Positions 25,315-37,265 of a stretch of DNA of 64,000 nt are shown here, piece after piece. Position 1 is the first letter of the stretch, and each line of letters begins with the position of its first letter. The translations under genes were made by a program, and so were the position numbers. Location: contig QAOA01005290.1 of the NCBI GenBank assembly GCA_003255065.1, positions 37,955 through 101,954 of the forward strand, read 5' to 3'. The DNA comes from Cercis canadensis (Eukaryota > Streptophyta > Magnoliopsida > Fabales > Fabaceae). The notes beneath the pieces are model-generated. The model had not been told where the DNA came from. It did no database searches and was given only the letters and a program-made list of their open reading frames with translations.

Positions 25315-25509
25315 GAAGAGGCAGCATCGTCTAGCAAAATTATGCTTTTCACATCAGGCGGAAAATTGGGGAAGGCTGGGGAAGTTGAAAGAAGTTGAGT
25401 CTGATTTCACATTGTTAAGTAGCAAGAAGAAAAAGAAGAGGATCATTGGAGGAGCAGATAAGGCATTTTAAGCGGAAAGGAGGTAAGATTTTGAGTTTGA
25501 GACAACCAT
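25315..25509 (-). pseudogene. N-terminal fragment of a legume-type lectin pseudogene
   Basis: From ATG at 25509 the frame gives a signal-peptide-like leader (SNSKS, then hydrophobic LFFFLLLNNV) and the lectin start SDSTSFNF. An in-frame stop is at about codon 14, and a further break precedes the RG(D)-like segment near 25320. It ends after ~65 codons. It is a direct duplicate of the 5' part of the lectin pseudogene at 27182-28061, including about 250 bp of upstream sequence (to ~25770, matching ~28320). Confidence 0.75.
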
Positions 25510-25770
25510 GGTTGTGGACTTATAGTTGTGATTCTGATACATAGAGAACATGGAGAGTACAGCTATATATATACATACAGGCATGAAAGATGTTATATAC
25601 GGAAAATAAAATAGAATAAAATACAAAGCCTGCAGCAACTTACGTACGTAGTACCTATCCGGTGTTTGGCAAACAGTTAAGGGTGAAAAACACAAGGAAA
25701 TTCTACTACGAAAAGTTAAAAAAATTTATGTCCAAATTGCGTTTGACAGGATGTTTCTATATTAGTTTGT

Positions 25771-27181
25771 GTTTATATCACATATGTGTCTTTTTTTAAT
25801 TAGAGAATAATAATATCATAAACGAAGATATTTACAATGCACTAATTGTTTACACCCTCAAATACCCCAAAGCACTCTACAACAAAACTTCCTTTCATAT
25901 TGGCAAAAACCCAAACTTCCTTCTGGTCTTAGAAATAAAACATACAATTTGTTATCCAATTCCAAAGGTTTACTTTGTTTTGGGACATATTTTTAAGTTA
26001 AAATGAAATGTTAGGGGAAAGATAGGAGAGGCAACGTAACTAAGCGTAAATGTTCAATCTAACTTCGGATTGATACCAAAATTTTGCTACTACACAGTTC
26101 TACATATATAATGTGTGACCCTATACATTTCAAATGAAAACTGTCTAGAGCTTTATAATCTCAAAACTAGGTAATATTAGCACCCTAAACATACTCCATG
26201 GAATGACTTGAACCAAAACATTAAAATGACGAGAGGGAGACTAGGCAATAGCGCTTGGTGGTATCTCTATTATTAATGGTTTATGATCTTGACATATCTG
26301 CATACAAATCCCTCGTTCAAGACTATTATAAATAGAACCAAAATCCAATCATAATTAATAGTTGTTAAAATTAAAGTTTGAGAAGCAAATTGAAAATAAG
26401 AAGGCATTGATATAAATTAAAATTTGTATATATTTTTTTTTTTGACTCCAAACTTGTATTGTAGTTGCGTAAAGCATAAGTTTTTGTAGCAGTTAACTAT
26501 AATGCATGTAGGTTCACCACTTTAATATGCATACATGTTCCCAAAATCCCTCTTTGATAACATAAGTAAAATTCATCTATTAGTAAGTGTCGCTAACAAA
26601 AATATAAAAAAAAAAAAAAAAATTCAAATCAAAAGTGCTTATATGGCAGTTTATAATTATAATTCTTTTTCACACATAATATATATTAGAAATTTTGAGT
26701 TTATGACCTCTGACAAATTACCAAAAAGCGTTATGTAACTATAATTAAACCTTGAGTTATAATTTTAGCATTTCCTGTCCCCAGTATTCCGTTTTTACCA
26801 GCCATATTCCTAGGTTTGACAACTGCATTTTTAGCATATCTCTTTGACCAGCTATAATCCTGTATCCTTAGTAAACTTATGATAACTCTGTAAAATTTTA
26901 ATAATTCTCAGATACATCGAAAAAGAAAAAATAGTTGAGTAAGGGACAATTTATCATTACTGCCATGCATTATTATTTTAAAATGGGCTAAAAACAAAAT
27001 TAAGGATCAATATATAATTATAATGAAACAACAAGGATGTAACAATTAACATGACAAGCATCATATTGCTTCAAGCTTGTCCTTATTAATCAAGAATAAA
27101 AAATACTAGCTAGTAATGATCATTTCAATCAATTCACGTGGAAGATGTTTAATTTTATGTAGTCCCTCTCCCACTATAGCC
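25771..27181. other. Intergenic between lectin copies
   Basis: No gene or mobile element was recognised. It has simple A and T runs only. It separates the two lectin relics and is downstream of the larger one. Confidence 0.5.
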
Positions 27182-28061
27182 TTAAAGTTGTGAAGTGAAA
27201 GACCAGGACAGAATGTCATGTGTTTCAACCTCCTCTCCAGTGGCAGCAGTGAAAACTATTACGACCCGTTCTGGAAGAACAGCCCTGAAATCAATTCCAA
27301 GTGAGACAGCAGAAACCCTAACAGGTTGGAAATCACTATAAACAAGCGACACACTTAATATTGCTGTCTTGGAGTTATAGCTTATGGGCTTTTCCTACTG
27401 ACCCTGCTGGTACTTGGTTAATTGGCCATTCCACAGATCTCAGCGACTTAAGGGAGTTGACATCAATTCCAATGTGAGGAGCTATCGCTATAGGTTTAGG
27501 ATCCGATTCATTTCCAAAGCTATCGAATTCAATAGCTACAACTTTGTTTTTGGAGGGATCAAAAGCAATTTTAGGATTGAAAAGTCCAAGGAATCCACCA
27601 GTTGTGTTTCCTGAAAATTCGAAGTCGAGTGATGCAAGAAAGAAGGTGAAGCCATCGCCATGAAGTAGACTACCTTTTAGATTTACAACAAAGGAGAACT
27701 CTGATGAAGTCTGCTAGTTTTCCTCTGCTTTTGTCGCACAGTTGAATTGGTGCAGCATATCCTGCTAGACCAACACTGCGTTTGATTGGTTTGCCAAGCT
27801 TATCAGTTTTTGTCAATCTTAGAGCTCCACCAGACGAAGCAGTATCGCCTCGCAAATTTACGCTTTCAACATCAGGTAAAAATTGGTGAAGTTGAAAGAA
27901 ACTGAATCTGATTCCACATTGTTAAGAAGCAAGAAGTTGAAAGAAACTGAATCTGATTCCACATTGTTAAGTAGCAAGCAGAAAAAGAAGAGGATTATTA
28001 GAGTAGCAGACAAGGCATTTTGAGTTGAAAGGAGGCGAGATTTTGAGTTGGAGATAGTCAT
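27182..28061 (-). pseudogene. Legume-type lectin pseudogene, nearly full length
   Basis: ATG is at 28061 and the natural-looking stop TAA at 27182-27184, about 290 codons, close to the ~275 of secreted legume lectins and likewise intronless. Visible landmarks are a hydrophobic signal peptide, [41 protein letters not shown] (carbohydrate-site region), HIGIDVNSL and a C-terminal HDILSWSFTS. The frame is broken at about 27885, 27695 and 27385. A 51-bp internal direct duplication repeats LLLNNVESDSVSFNF near the N-terminus. Intact family members bind sugars and are vacuolar or extracellular. This copy cannot make the protein as read. Confidence 0.88.
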
Positions 28062-28321
28062 GGTTATGGACTTCTGGTTGTGGTACGTAGAGAACGTGTA
28101 GAGTACAGCTATATACAGTGGCTTGAATGATGTTAAGGAAAATAAAATAGAATAAATTTCTGGGAATAGGCCTGCAGCAACTTGAATATATAGCATACTA
28201 GTTCGGTGTTTGGCAAACACAACGACGGAAAGCACGAGAACATTTTATGATGAAAACTACATAAAGATAATCTTGTCCAAAATGCATTTTGACAGGATGT
28301 TTATTCATTAGTTTTGAGTTT

Positions 28322-29345
28322 GTTTTGATGTATGTCATTCTTACTTAGACAATATTAGATATAATTCAAAAATCACAATGCATTATATAAAAGCTTATTG
28401 GAGTATTATTTGTACTTTAAATCATCACTCCAGGTTAGCAAACGGCTTGTGGCTGAGAGGTACTGAGGTCATCCTCATAAATCATATGTTCTGTGTTTGA
28501 CTTCAAAGTCTTAGTCAAAAAGCTTGAAAAAGAAAATCACTGCAGGTATTGTACTATGTTATAGTTATGTGAGATGCTACAATATTATATTTCAAGGTAT
28601 TCAAGATGCCCTTGTTTTGTATCAAACTAAACCTATTTAAATATACATGGGATAGCAAAAACATGTGGGATCTTGGATTTTCACTTATCACATTTCAGCA
28701 TTCTAAATATTGGCATCAAGGTACCATGTTATCTTACACAACTATGTGAAGATAGTACTGCTAATTTTCATTTATATGAATTTTTAAGTCCTATAAGATT
28801 TTGTTGGCTGTTTGCTACTCACTATATCAGCTCTTTGGCTACCATTTGCCTGTTGCCTGAACAACGCATACGCCTCTCTAATATTGTGCTATTTTTATTA
28901 CTTTGGCTTCAAAGCATATGTGTATCATATTATAATGTCTCTTTAAAGTTGGTGCATTCTGCTCTATTTTATAACTTTGGCTTCAGATTGATCTTTGCAT
29001 ATGAGTATCATCGTATTAAACAACTAGTCTGCAAGGATTGTTGCGTTCATATTGTAGTTTTAATCTAATTAGAACATGCAGTTTGCTTCCTTCCTAGCTT
29101 TTAGTTTCATTAACTTCCTACATCCTATGAGTTCCAGACTGCCTTATTGGATTACCAGTAGCCTCAATGAGAGTAATTGATGAATCAGATATGGGTGGTT
29201 AACTGCATTACAGTTTTATATGTAAGTGTAAGCTTATCATTGTTGGTGTTTCACGCTAGGTACTCCTGGATGCTACCGCGGGCATGGTTTGTGCAGTAGC
29301 CTTCTAACTTCCCTACAACCCACCTGACCTTTTATTTAATTGCAG
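28322..29345. other. Intergenic or 5' region of the small gene, no clear feature
   Basis: An uninterrupted 131-codon plus-strand ORF at 28673-29068 has no recognisable domain and biased AT-rich composition. I do not call it a gene. Confidence 0.4.
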
Positions 29346-30657
29346 TTTGTTCTAAGAAGAAAGATCTCACCTGTTTATGTTGCCTTGTTTATGGCTGCTT
29401 CAAATATGTCAAGTGAGTCTCTTCTCTGCATTATGTTTTAAGTAAAAGAATGCTTTGACTCCTTAAGATTATCCTCTTAGTAATTACTTATTTAAAATTT
29501 TAGCAGAAATGTTTGATTCCTAGATCAAATATGAATGAGCATTCATACATTGGATATTAAATGTGTTTTTACTCACCAGGAGTTGAAAGTATAAAAATAG
29601 CACACATTAAAATGTTTAAGTAGTTGAAGGATGTTAGTGTTTTGATTTTGATTTGTTGATATTTCTGTATGTATGTTTCATGTTTTAATTTTCACGGCTA
29701 ATAAGCCAAATAACTCTACCAAATTATATTATTTTCGTTAGGTTCATTTGGTGTGTTTGATAGGAGTGAAAAGGAAGCAATGGAAGTGTTTTGTGGGTTC
29801 GAAAATAATAAATGAATAAAGAAAAATTGAGAGGGTGCAAATGATAAATTAAAAATCAGCTAGGAACTATGAATAGAGCTAGAGGGTATATATAGTCATT
29901 TGCTTGCGGTCTTGCTGAAGGAAGCTCTCACTTTGCCCTGGCTTTAAAATGCTAGTAATAATCCTTTAATAGGCGGATATTGTATTCAATACAAGCAAAC
30001 ACTGGATCTCCTAAAAGATGTTGAGGTCCAAATTCCCGTGGGTCCAATCTAATTTCATGTGAGGGAGAGAGTTTGTCTATATTTTATAAGTATGTAAGTG
30101 GCTTTTGTTTCAAAATGATTGAAGTCATTTTAGACCTACTACTTTCCATCTTATAAGTTGTCTTTCATTTTTTTTTATTTTTTCGATGTGGGACTTTCAT
30201 TTTTCAACAGAGATTTCCAGTATAGGTTTAGCCCATGCCACAATGAAAGCACCATTCCTGTCCATGAGAATGCCACCAGTCCCACCACCACCATCCATAC
30301 GTAATTATGGATATAGATTAGGCTTCTCCCGTTTATCAGGACATGAAGATTTAGAAGCACGGTGGAGGGGTTGTCCATTTATCAGGAAATCTAATCTGGC
30401 AAAACTAGAATTAGGTAAAAAGATGTTGTATATCATTAAGAACTCAGAATCTGTCACAAAAAAAATAGTTATGAGAACTTTGTAAAGGCATGTTATAGTA
30501 TGTATACATTATTACTCTTTATAGTATGTTGTAGTATATATATTTGACATTCTTTTGTATGTGCAGAAGGGGAATTTGAATTTGCTGAAAAGCCAAATCC
30601 ATTTGATACTGAACAGTCCAAATTCTTAAGGGACAAGGCCCAAAAACCTTCTTCATA
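29346..30657 (+). CDS. Possible small spliced gene of unknown function
   Basis: Three exons can be linked with matching phases: ~29346-29415 (ATG at 29393, donor GTGAGT), 30213-30414 (acceptor CAACAG, donor GTAAAA) and 30568-30657 (acceptor GTGCAG, stop TAA). The ~105-residue product has a Met/Pro-rich stretch (MRMPPVPPPP) and an acidic segment EFEFAEKPNPFDTEQ near the C-terminus. I do not recognise the family. Upstream of the ATG the frame stays open to the acceptor at 29345, so the protein could be longer. The splice logic is consistent but expression is unproven. Confidence 0.45.
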
Positions 30658-30954
30658 ACACATAAATTAAAGCAAAACTACGATGTTTTGCCTTGACAAC
30701 CTTATACCCGTTTTCTTCACTCATGTTCTCTTACTCATTTTTGTTTCTTCTGACATGCGTGGTTATAGCTTTCCTCTTTTTGAAAGCGCCTCCACTTTCC
30801 TCATCTCCTTTAAACCTTAGACCTTTGACGGTGGGACTTAAATCAAGAGTTTTTCTTCAAGCTAATCAAGAATAAGGTAATGTTCAAACTCTTGCTCGTC
30901 CTTCATTTCCTGTTGTTTTCCTTGTTTAAAATGATGCATGTTTTATCTGTGTCT

Positions 30955-31285
30955 CCTAAGAAACTGTAGAGTGTGAAAAAAAGTTACTTTCTTTTATAAA
31001 ATATATATATTTCTGGTACATTTTGAGTGGTTAGATGATCATTCTTTTTAAAGTTAAAATTTCAGCTTTTTTAGAATCTCGTTGGATACTGTAGAGTTTG
31101 TAAAAAAGGTACCTTTCTTTCTAAGATGAACACTTTGTTGTTTTTTAAAATACTTTTGTAAGTTAAAATTTCAGCATTTTAAGAATCTCTATTGATACGG
31201 TAAAGTTTGTCAAAAATTTACCTTTTTATCTAAGAAGAAAGCACTTCTGGAACATTTTGAAGGGTTAGATGGTCAAAAATTTGAG
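30955..31285 (+). repeat. Three imperfect ~110-126 bp tandem repeats
   Basis: Each unit has a variant of ACTGTAGAGTTTGTAAAAAA followed by a TACCTTTCTTT-like stretch and GTTAAAATTTCAGC. The units start near 30962, 31088 and 31196. They lie downstream of the small putative gene. Confidence 0.6.
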
Positions 31286-31385
31286 GTTTCTTTTTTCTTT
31301 CAGAATTTGCTTTAATTTATTCTTTTTGAAAAAAGAAATCTCTACTGTAATCGTCCAAAGAGCATCTTTGAATTTATTGTTGCAG

Positions 31386-31905
31386 GGCTGTCAAAATTGC
31401 TAGGGATATTGCTGATGCATTATGTGCTATTTTAACCCTACGAATTGAATTTTGTTGTTCAGCCCTCAACAAAGGCCTTGTAAATATTTCTCAGCATAAG
31501 ATTAATAGATAAGGAGACAGGGGATCTCCTTCTCTTAGTCCACGGGAGGGGTTGAACTTCCCATATGAGCTTCTATTCAACAACAGAGAGAACGAAACAG
31601 TAGATAAGCACTGATTAATCACCCGTAAAAGTTTTGAAATGATTTTGTAAGACAAATTACACAAACTGAATGGTCTGAAACTTTCAAACTATCATCTCAT
31701 GTGACTTTTGGGAATCAAGGCAATGTATGTGTAATTCACTTATTCAAGTAGGTACCCTGTTCGGAAAAAATTCTGCACTGTTCTAATCACCTGTTTACCC
31801 ACCACCTACCGACATACAAATAAATCCTGGCATGCCATCAGGCCTGGGAACTCTAAAGGATTCATAGCTTTCAGCGCATTAAAAATTTCCCCACATGTAG
31901 AGATA
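31386..31905 (-). pseudogene. LINE reverse-transcriptase fragment
   Basis: On the minus strand the reading gives GPDGMPGFI at the start and then, through frameshifts, the sequence around the conserved [14 protein letters not shown] block. These are hallmark motifs of plant L1-type (non-LTR) reverse transcriptase. Stops and frame changes are frequent and neither ORF1 nor the endonuclease is present. Confidence 0.8.
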
Positions 31906-32067
31906 TTACAAAGATTACGGCTTATTGACTTGAATATTATATTTTAGTAATAAAATTACATATCTATCACACTTTTTAACTTAATTACTAAAATATTATA
32001 ATTTTTAAAAAATTTAAACAAATTTTTTTTTTTGGACATGTGGAGACCACGTGACGTGACAATGTGG

Positions 32068-32094
32068 GACACACCAATAGCTTATTGGTGTGTC
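32068..32094. repeat. Perfect 12-bp inverted repeat (short hairpin)
   Basis: GACACACCAATA pairs with TATTGGTGTGTC around a 3-nt centre. It is embedded in AT-rich, MITE-like sequence (31925-32370) whose outer ends could not be fixed. Confidence 0.6.
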
Positions 32095-32647
32095 TTTTCT
32101 TGTCACATTTTTCTTTAATTTTTTTTTTATTCTTATAGGCAGCTAAAGAAAACACATATCATGGGGCTACCGGCGCGTTCGACGAAGACATGCCACTTGG
32201 CCATTGGCACGTTTGGTGTTATGTTTTTATTTTTTGTTTTTAATTTTTTAAAAATGTGTAATATTAAGGTAAATAAGTTAAAAAAATATAATAAATGTAT
32301 AAAATTATTTCTGAAATGCTATATTCTGGTCAAAGTGCCAATTACAAAGAGCCTCATAGCATTGTTTCTTTAGTGTTTCAATTTAAGTAAATAACCTAGT
32401 CGTAGAACAAAGAGCCTCGCAACCTTAGATTGTGCCACACAAACAACACAATGAATCAACTGAAATTAGGTTTGCGGTTGTGATAAATTAGATTGTGTGG
32501 CATTAGATATAAATGTTAAGCGTCTTTTTTATGGATGTACTTTTCTATGAAGTTATCATTTTATACGATATACATCTACTTGAAAAGTAATTATCATATT
32601 TAAATATAAAACAAAAGAATTACATATATACACAAAACAACCACTTA

Positions 32648-32920
32648 GGTCCCGTTTGGGTAAACAACTTATTTAAGCACTTATGTAAGAAGGCCTTATG
32701 GGAGAAGCTTTTATACCATAAGCTCCTTTTAAATTAAGTTATTTAGTGTTTGGTTACATACTTTGAGAAGCGCTTTTAAAATCTATATGCTCTTTCATAA
32801 GCATTTGGATCGATAAATGTATAAGTGCTTATAATTATAAAAATTACTAAAAAGACATTAATAAGCACTTATTAAAGATTGTGTTTGGATAAATAAGCAC
32901 TTTGTTATATTTTGTAAAAA
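32648..32920. mobile_element. MITE-like fragment with GGTCCCGTTTGG terminus
   Basis: The left end GGTCCCGTTTGGGTAAACAA followed by repeated AAGCACTTAT motifs is typical of a common plant MITE group. A related terminus in the opposite sense (AAACGGGGCC) is at 46598-46607. The right end is not clear. Confidence 0.5.
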
Positions 32921-33234
32921 AAAAAGTTTTAATAATAAAATATTTTATATTAGTGCCATAATTACTATATTTTGATTCAAGTAGTTAATTTTTTGTTGTT
33001 AAATAATTATTATTTTGAAGTATCATTTCTTATAATCAAAGTGGTTCTTGGCTTGCTATATTAGAAACCTCGCATATAGATAAATTGTTATTAACAAGTG
33101 TTCTTGTTTTATTATCTTGATGATCGTAATAAGCATGAAATATATAATTATACATCACAAGCTAGATTTATACATTCGGAAACTAAAATTACATGGACGA
33201 TTTGACCTCGTTCAATATTACATTTGCTAGTATG

Positions 33235-35884
33235 TGTTAATACTCAATTTTGTCCAGGTCAACCTATCAAGAACAAATATCTTATAAAAGTAATAAAATA
33301 CAAAAATACAAAAAAAATGTGTTATTATTATTAAAAATAAACATGATAAAATAAACAAAAAAAGAAGAAGAAATAATTGTCATTTGAGGCCACACGCAAG
33401 GCAGCAACTCGGTTCTGTGAGGCGCTGTTCGGCCACTCCTCCTACCATGCCTCTTGCAGTTTGAAAATAGGAAATAGGAAAATCGTCAATGCAACTTGCA
33501 CAATTCATCAGCTATAAATAGAGGCAGGCAATGAACAAAAAAAGGAAGCTGATACACAGATACAGAAGGGAGAGACAGAGAGAATGAACCAAACGAAAAG
33601 ATACAGAGGTGAACAAAGAGAATCCGGAAATTTAAGAGAGAAGGGCATAGTGAAAACATATACATACCCATCTGTTCTAAACCCAAAGGAGCAAAAATCC
33701 TCAAAGCAAAATGCAAAACAGTGGGATGATAGGTATGGACTCTAGCTCTTTTCACATTTTCTTTGTGCAAAAATTTGCTCTAACATTCTTGCTTATTGCA
33801 TAGCAATTTTATTTCCTCACAATTGAATCATTCTCTTTCTATTTAGCTTCTAAGTATAGAGAAAGAATTTAAAATAAAGTCACAAAAATAAACAAAGACA
33901 TCGAATTAGAAAGAACCCTGAAATCCATAATTTTTATAGAATAAGACCTACAAATATTTATGTGCATGCATAGAGTTTAGAAAAGAAACAATGGAACCAA
34001 GTAGAGAGAGAAACCGATTTGGAAAAGAGAGAGAGAGAAATGGAATTTCAGAGAAATAGGGAGAGGCATTTAGAGGAACAAAGAGAGATATTTCTTACCT
34101 TAGTCATTGTTGCTTGAAAATCAAAGTCAAGTCCTTTGATTCAAAGAGATGGAAGAAGGTTAAGAGCTCCATTTTCGCAGCTCCCTGACTTTTTCTTTCT
34201 TCTCTATTTCGGTGGTCTTTCTTTTGCTTCTAGTCACTTTTTTCTTTTACTAATACTATTTTGTCTTTTAGTTCTTTCGGCTTTTAGTTGGCCTTTGAAT
34301 GTTATTTTATTTCATTTGGTTATTGGCCTCATTTCTGATATGGACCATTGGCTTTCTTTTGTTTAGTTTAAGTTTTGGTTCTCTTGTTTAATGCTTGCTG
34401 GGCCCATGGTAGCCCATTTCTGTTTTTTGGTTTGTTTAGCTTCATGGGTTTGTTTTGTTAATGGGCATGAGAGAAAACTTGTTTCTTTGACTTGCTGAAC
34501 CAAATTCGTGGGCCACTTTATTGGGCTAGTTTAGTATGATAGTTTTTGGGTTGTTAGTTTGTTTAGGCATATTTATTTTACATACTACTTTTATTTTTAT
34601 TTTTTTGATGTTGTTTTAGTAATTAGTTAGACTAAAATAAAATTTGGCTCAAATATGTTTATTTATTTGCTTTGGGTCATTTTAATTAATTAATTTTTTA
34701 TTTTTTATTTACTTATTGTTATTATTACTCTTTATTTTAGAGGTCTTTGTTTCTTTTATTTTTATAATTTATACATTTCATATTATATTTAATTCTCTTT
34801 GTTGTAAATAAAATTAAGTCTGACGACGGATTAAGTTAGGAAATAATTGTGTTGACAATTGTTTCCTAATATTCCTTAGGTGAAGGATAATTTTCTTGGT
34901 TATGCCAGAGGTACTGGTAGACCAATAAAATTCTCAATACCGCTTAATCTTTTTTTAATTAATATTTTTTATCATTTATTTGCTGTATTGTGATATATCT
35001 CATTACATTTCGTCATTTTTTTTACCTATGCTAGATTGAGATTACCGACGAGAGAATAATCAAAATTAGCTATAATGATAGCGATATTTTGACATTCTTG
35101 AGGTAAAAGGGTTTCTCTAGTTTTGCCAGAGGTACTGGTGGGGCTTGAAGTTAACTCCTGATAAAAATATTTTATATGCATAATTCTCTAAAAAATCTTT
35201 TTATGCATAATATCATTTTTTTTTTATGTGGAATAAAGTACTGACGATGGAATAATTGTGAATAGATGTAATGACAGCGACTCTTTGACATTCCGAAGGT
35301 GAGGAGTGTCCCTTTGGCTTTTCCAGATGTACTGGTAGACTAAAAAAATACCTTCAATTAAAAATCTTTTTTCTACAAATCTCAAATTCATTTTCTAACA
35401 TTTATAATAAATCGCATTTCATGCATTTTCTAGTTATTACTCATAAATGTTAAAACCTGCCTATGACAGAATAAATTAGGAGAGGATTGTAATGACAATC
35501 ACTGTCTCTACCCAATAGTCTTGAGGCATATTTTTATGTTTTGCCAGATGTATTGGTAGGGCTTAAGAACAGATTAATATATTTTAATGAACAATTTCAT
35601 TTAACAATTTTTTAGATGACATAAAATTAAATTGGTAACCGTTCTCTAGAACGGGCGTCGTAGGATGCTAACACCTTCCCTACACGTAACCAACTCTCTT
35701 ACCCGAACTTTGATAATGTAGACCAAACTTTTTTATAGGCATTCAATCATGCCTTAAATTTATTGGTGGCGACTCCATTAATTTTCTCTAATCATTTTTT
35801 TAATTAAAAAAATTTTACAAATTTACACTTATTATTCTTTTCGCCGCCTCGCGTCGTCGCGCTCCCGAAAAGGACGTTGCGACA
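33235..35884 (+). repeat. 5' LTR of the 9 kb element
   Basis: 2650 bp, TGTTAATACTC...GACGTTGCGACA. It includes four copies of a two-hairpin module at 34818-35558, then a conserved block near 35640 (CGTTCTCTAGAACGGGCGTC) and a GC-rich end. Confidence 0.93.
34818..35558 (+). repeat. Four-fold repeated two-hairpin module in the 5' LTR
   Basis: Hairpin A: AATTGT-GTTG-ACAATT (34845-34860), GCTAT-AATG-ATAGC (35069-35082), GATGT-AATG-ACAGC (35265-35278, weak) and GATTGT-AATG-ACAATC (35485-35500). Hairpin B, 43-44 nt further on in every copy: CCAG-AGGTA-CTGG (34905, 35126), CCAG-ATGTA-CTGG (35323) and CCAG-ATGTA-TTGG (35544). The stem bases differ but still pair and the loops stay similar. The 3' LTR has the same four copies (41036-41910) with more decay. 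Confidence 0.85.
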
Positions 35885-35887
35885 GTG

Positions 35888-35906
35888 TGGCGACTCCACT
35901 GGGGAC
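35888..35906 (+). promoter_or_regulatory. Primer-binding site of the 9 kb element
   Basis: TGGCGACTCCACTGGGGAC begins three bases after the LTR end. The position and sequence resemble primer sites of Tat/Ogre-type plant Ty3 elements. The exact tRNA was not verified. Confidence 0.7.
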
Positions 35907-36568
35907 CTACGAGTTAAGCCGTTCAAATTTAATTTTACGTCATCTATTGTTGAATTTTGGTCCTTTCTTTTATGTATCTTTATGTTGCATATATATCGTT
36001 TGAATTTATTTTTCTTATTAGATTAATGTGATTTATTTGGGGCTTTATTTGGTGTTATTTTGTGTATTCTCATGCATCTTTGCACACACAAACTCTTTAC
36101 CTAGGTTTCACTTTTCCATCTAGGATTAGATTTGGGCGTAAAGTAACAATGTCTTGAGAGATCATCGGTCTCCGTATAGGCTTGTGAAACACTCCTGACC
36201 AAGTTGTATCCTTTCCACTTGTAACCTGTCATGGGTGAGGATTGCGGACCTTACTAACCCAAGTATGGGTGATAGTAGGAACAATTTGGAACCTTTCACC
36301 TTTTAGATTAAGATTTGACGCAATTCATGCATATTTGGCGAATTTGGGGGCTTGCTTGGTTCCTCATTCTTTCAATCATATTCATTTAGTGTGTCTTATC
36401 TTTTTTTCATGAGTTTATTTCCCTTCATCCTCATTTATTAATTCCCATTTTAAGCATTTTCATCTTCATTTCACCTATGCCATCATTTTGCATATGCACC
36501 CTCAACATATTCTCTCATTTAATCTTTCACAATTTGTGTGATTGATCATAGTCCATTACCATTTCCTT

Positions 36569-37265
36569 AAAAAAAAAAAAAATCTTTGCTCATTTCATGT
36601 TAAAGCATGCATTTTTGTTTGTTTTGAGGCATAAGTGTCATTGCGTCGTATTTGAACTACTTGTCAAAACATTTGAGGAATTATCAAATCATAGTTCCAT
36701 TGCCCAATAAACCTACCCTTTGATCAAGAATTGCATTCATGTTAAGAGCTCAAGTAGCTATCATCATGGCTCCACCTTTGTTTGGGGTCTCCATCTAATT
36801 TCTTATGTTTATTTCTCATCAATCCTTATGTAACCTCATTTTTATTATGGTGTTATGTCATTTGCCCTTCCACTCACTCCTCCCTCAAATGAAATTTATA
36901 GCTATTGTGTTATTAANAAAAAAAAAAAAAATCTTTGCTCATTTCATGTTAAAGCATGCATTTTTGTTTGTTTTGAGGCATAAGTGTCATTGCGTCATAT
37001 TTGAACTACTTGTCAAAACATTTGAGGAATTATCAAATCATAGTTCCATTGCCCAATAAACCTACCCTTTGATCAAGAATTCCATTCATGTTAAGAGCTC
37101 AAGTAGCTATCACCATGGCTCCACCTTTGTTTGGGGTCTCCATCTAATTTCTTATGTTTATTTCTCATCAATCTTTATGTAACCTCATTTTTATTATGGT
37201 GTTATGTCATTTGCCCTTCCACTCACTCCTCCCTCAAATGAAATTTATAGCTATTGTGTTATTAA
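36569..37265. repeat. 348-bp direct duplication around a single N (probable assembly join)
   Basis: 36569-36916 and 36918-37265 are nearly identical and are separated by one N at 36917. This looks like an unmerged contig overlap in the internal region of the 9 kb element. Confidence 0.8.

Noticed and set aside
28673-29068. 131-codon plus-strand ORF
   Set aside because: Hydrophobic, AT-biased, no domain, no supporting splice or start context. Probably chance.
34818-34850. CTGACGA...GAAA in the first LTR module, resembling a hammerhead ribozyme core
   Set aside because: No stem II can be formed between the two boxes, the other copies do not keep the GAAA box, and no cleavage-site stem arrangement is visible.
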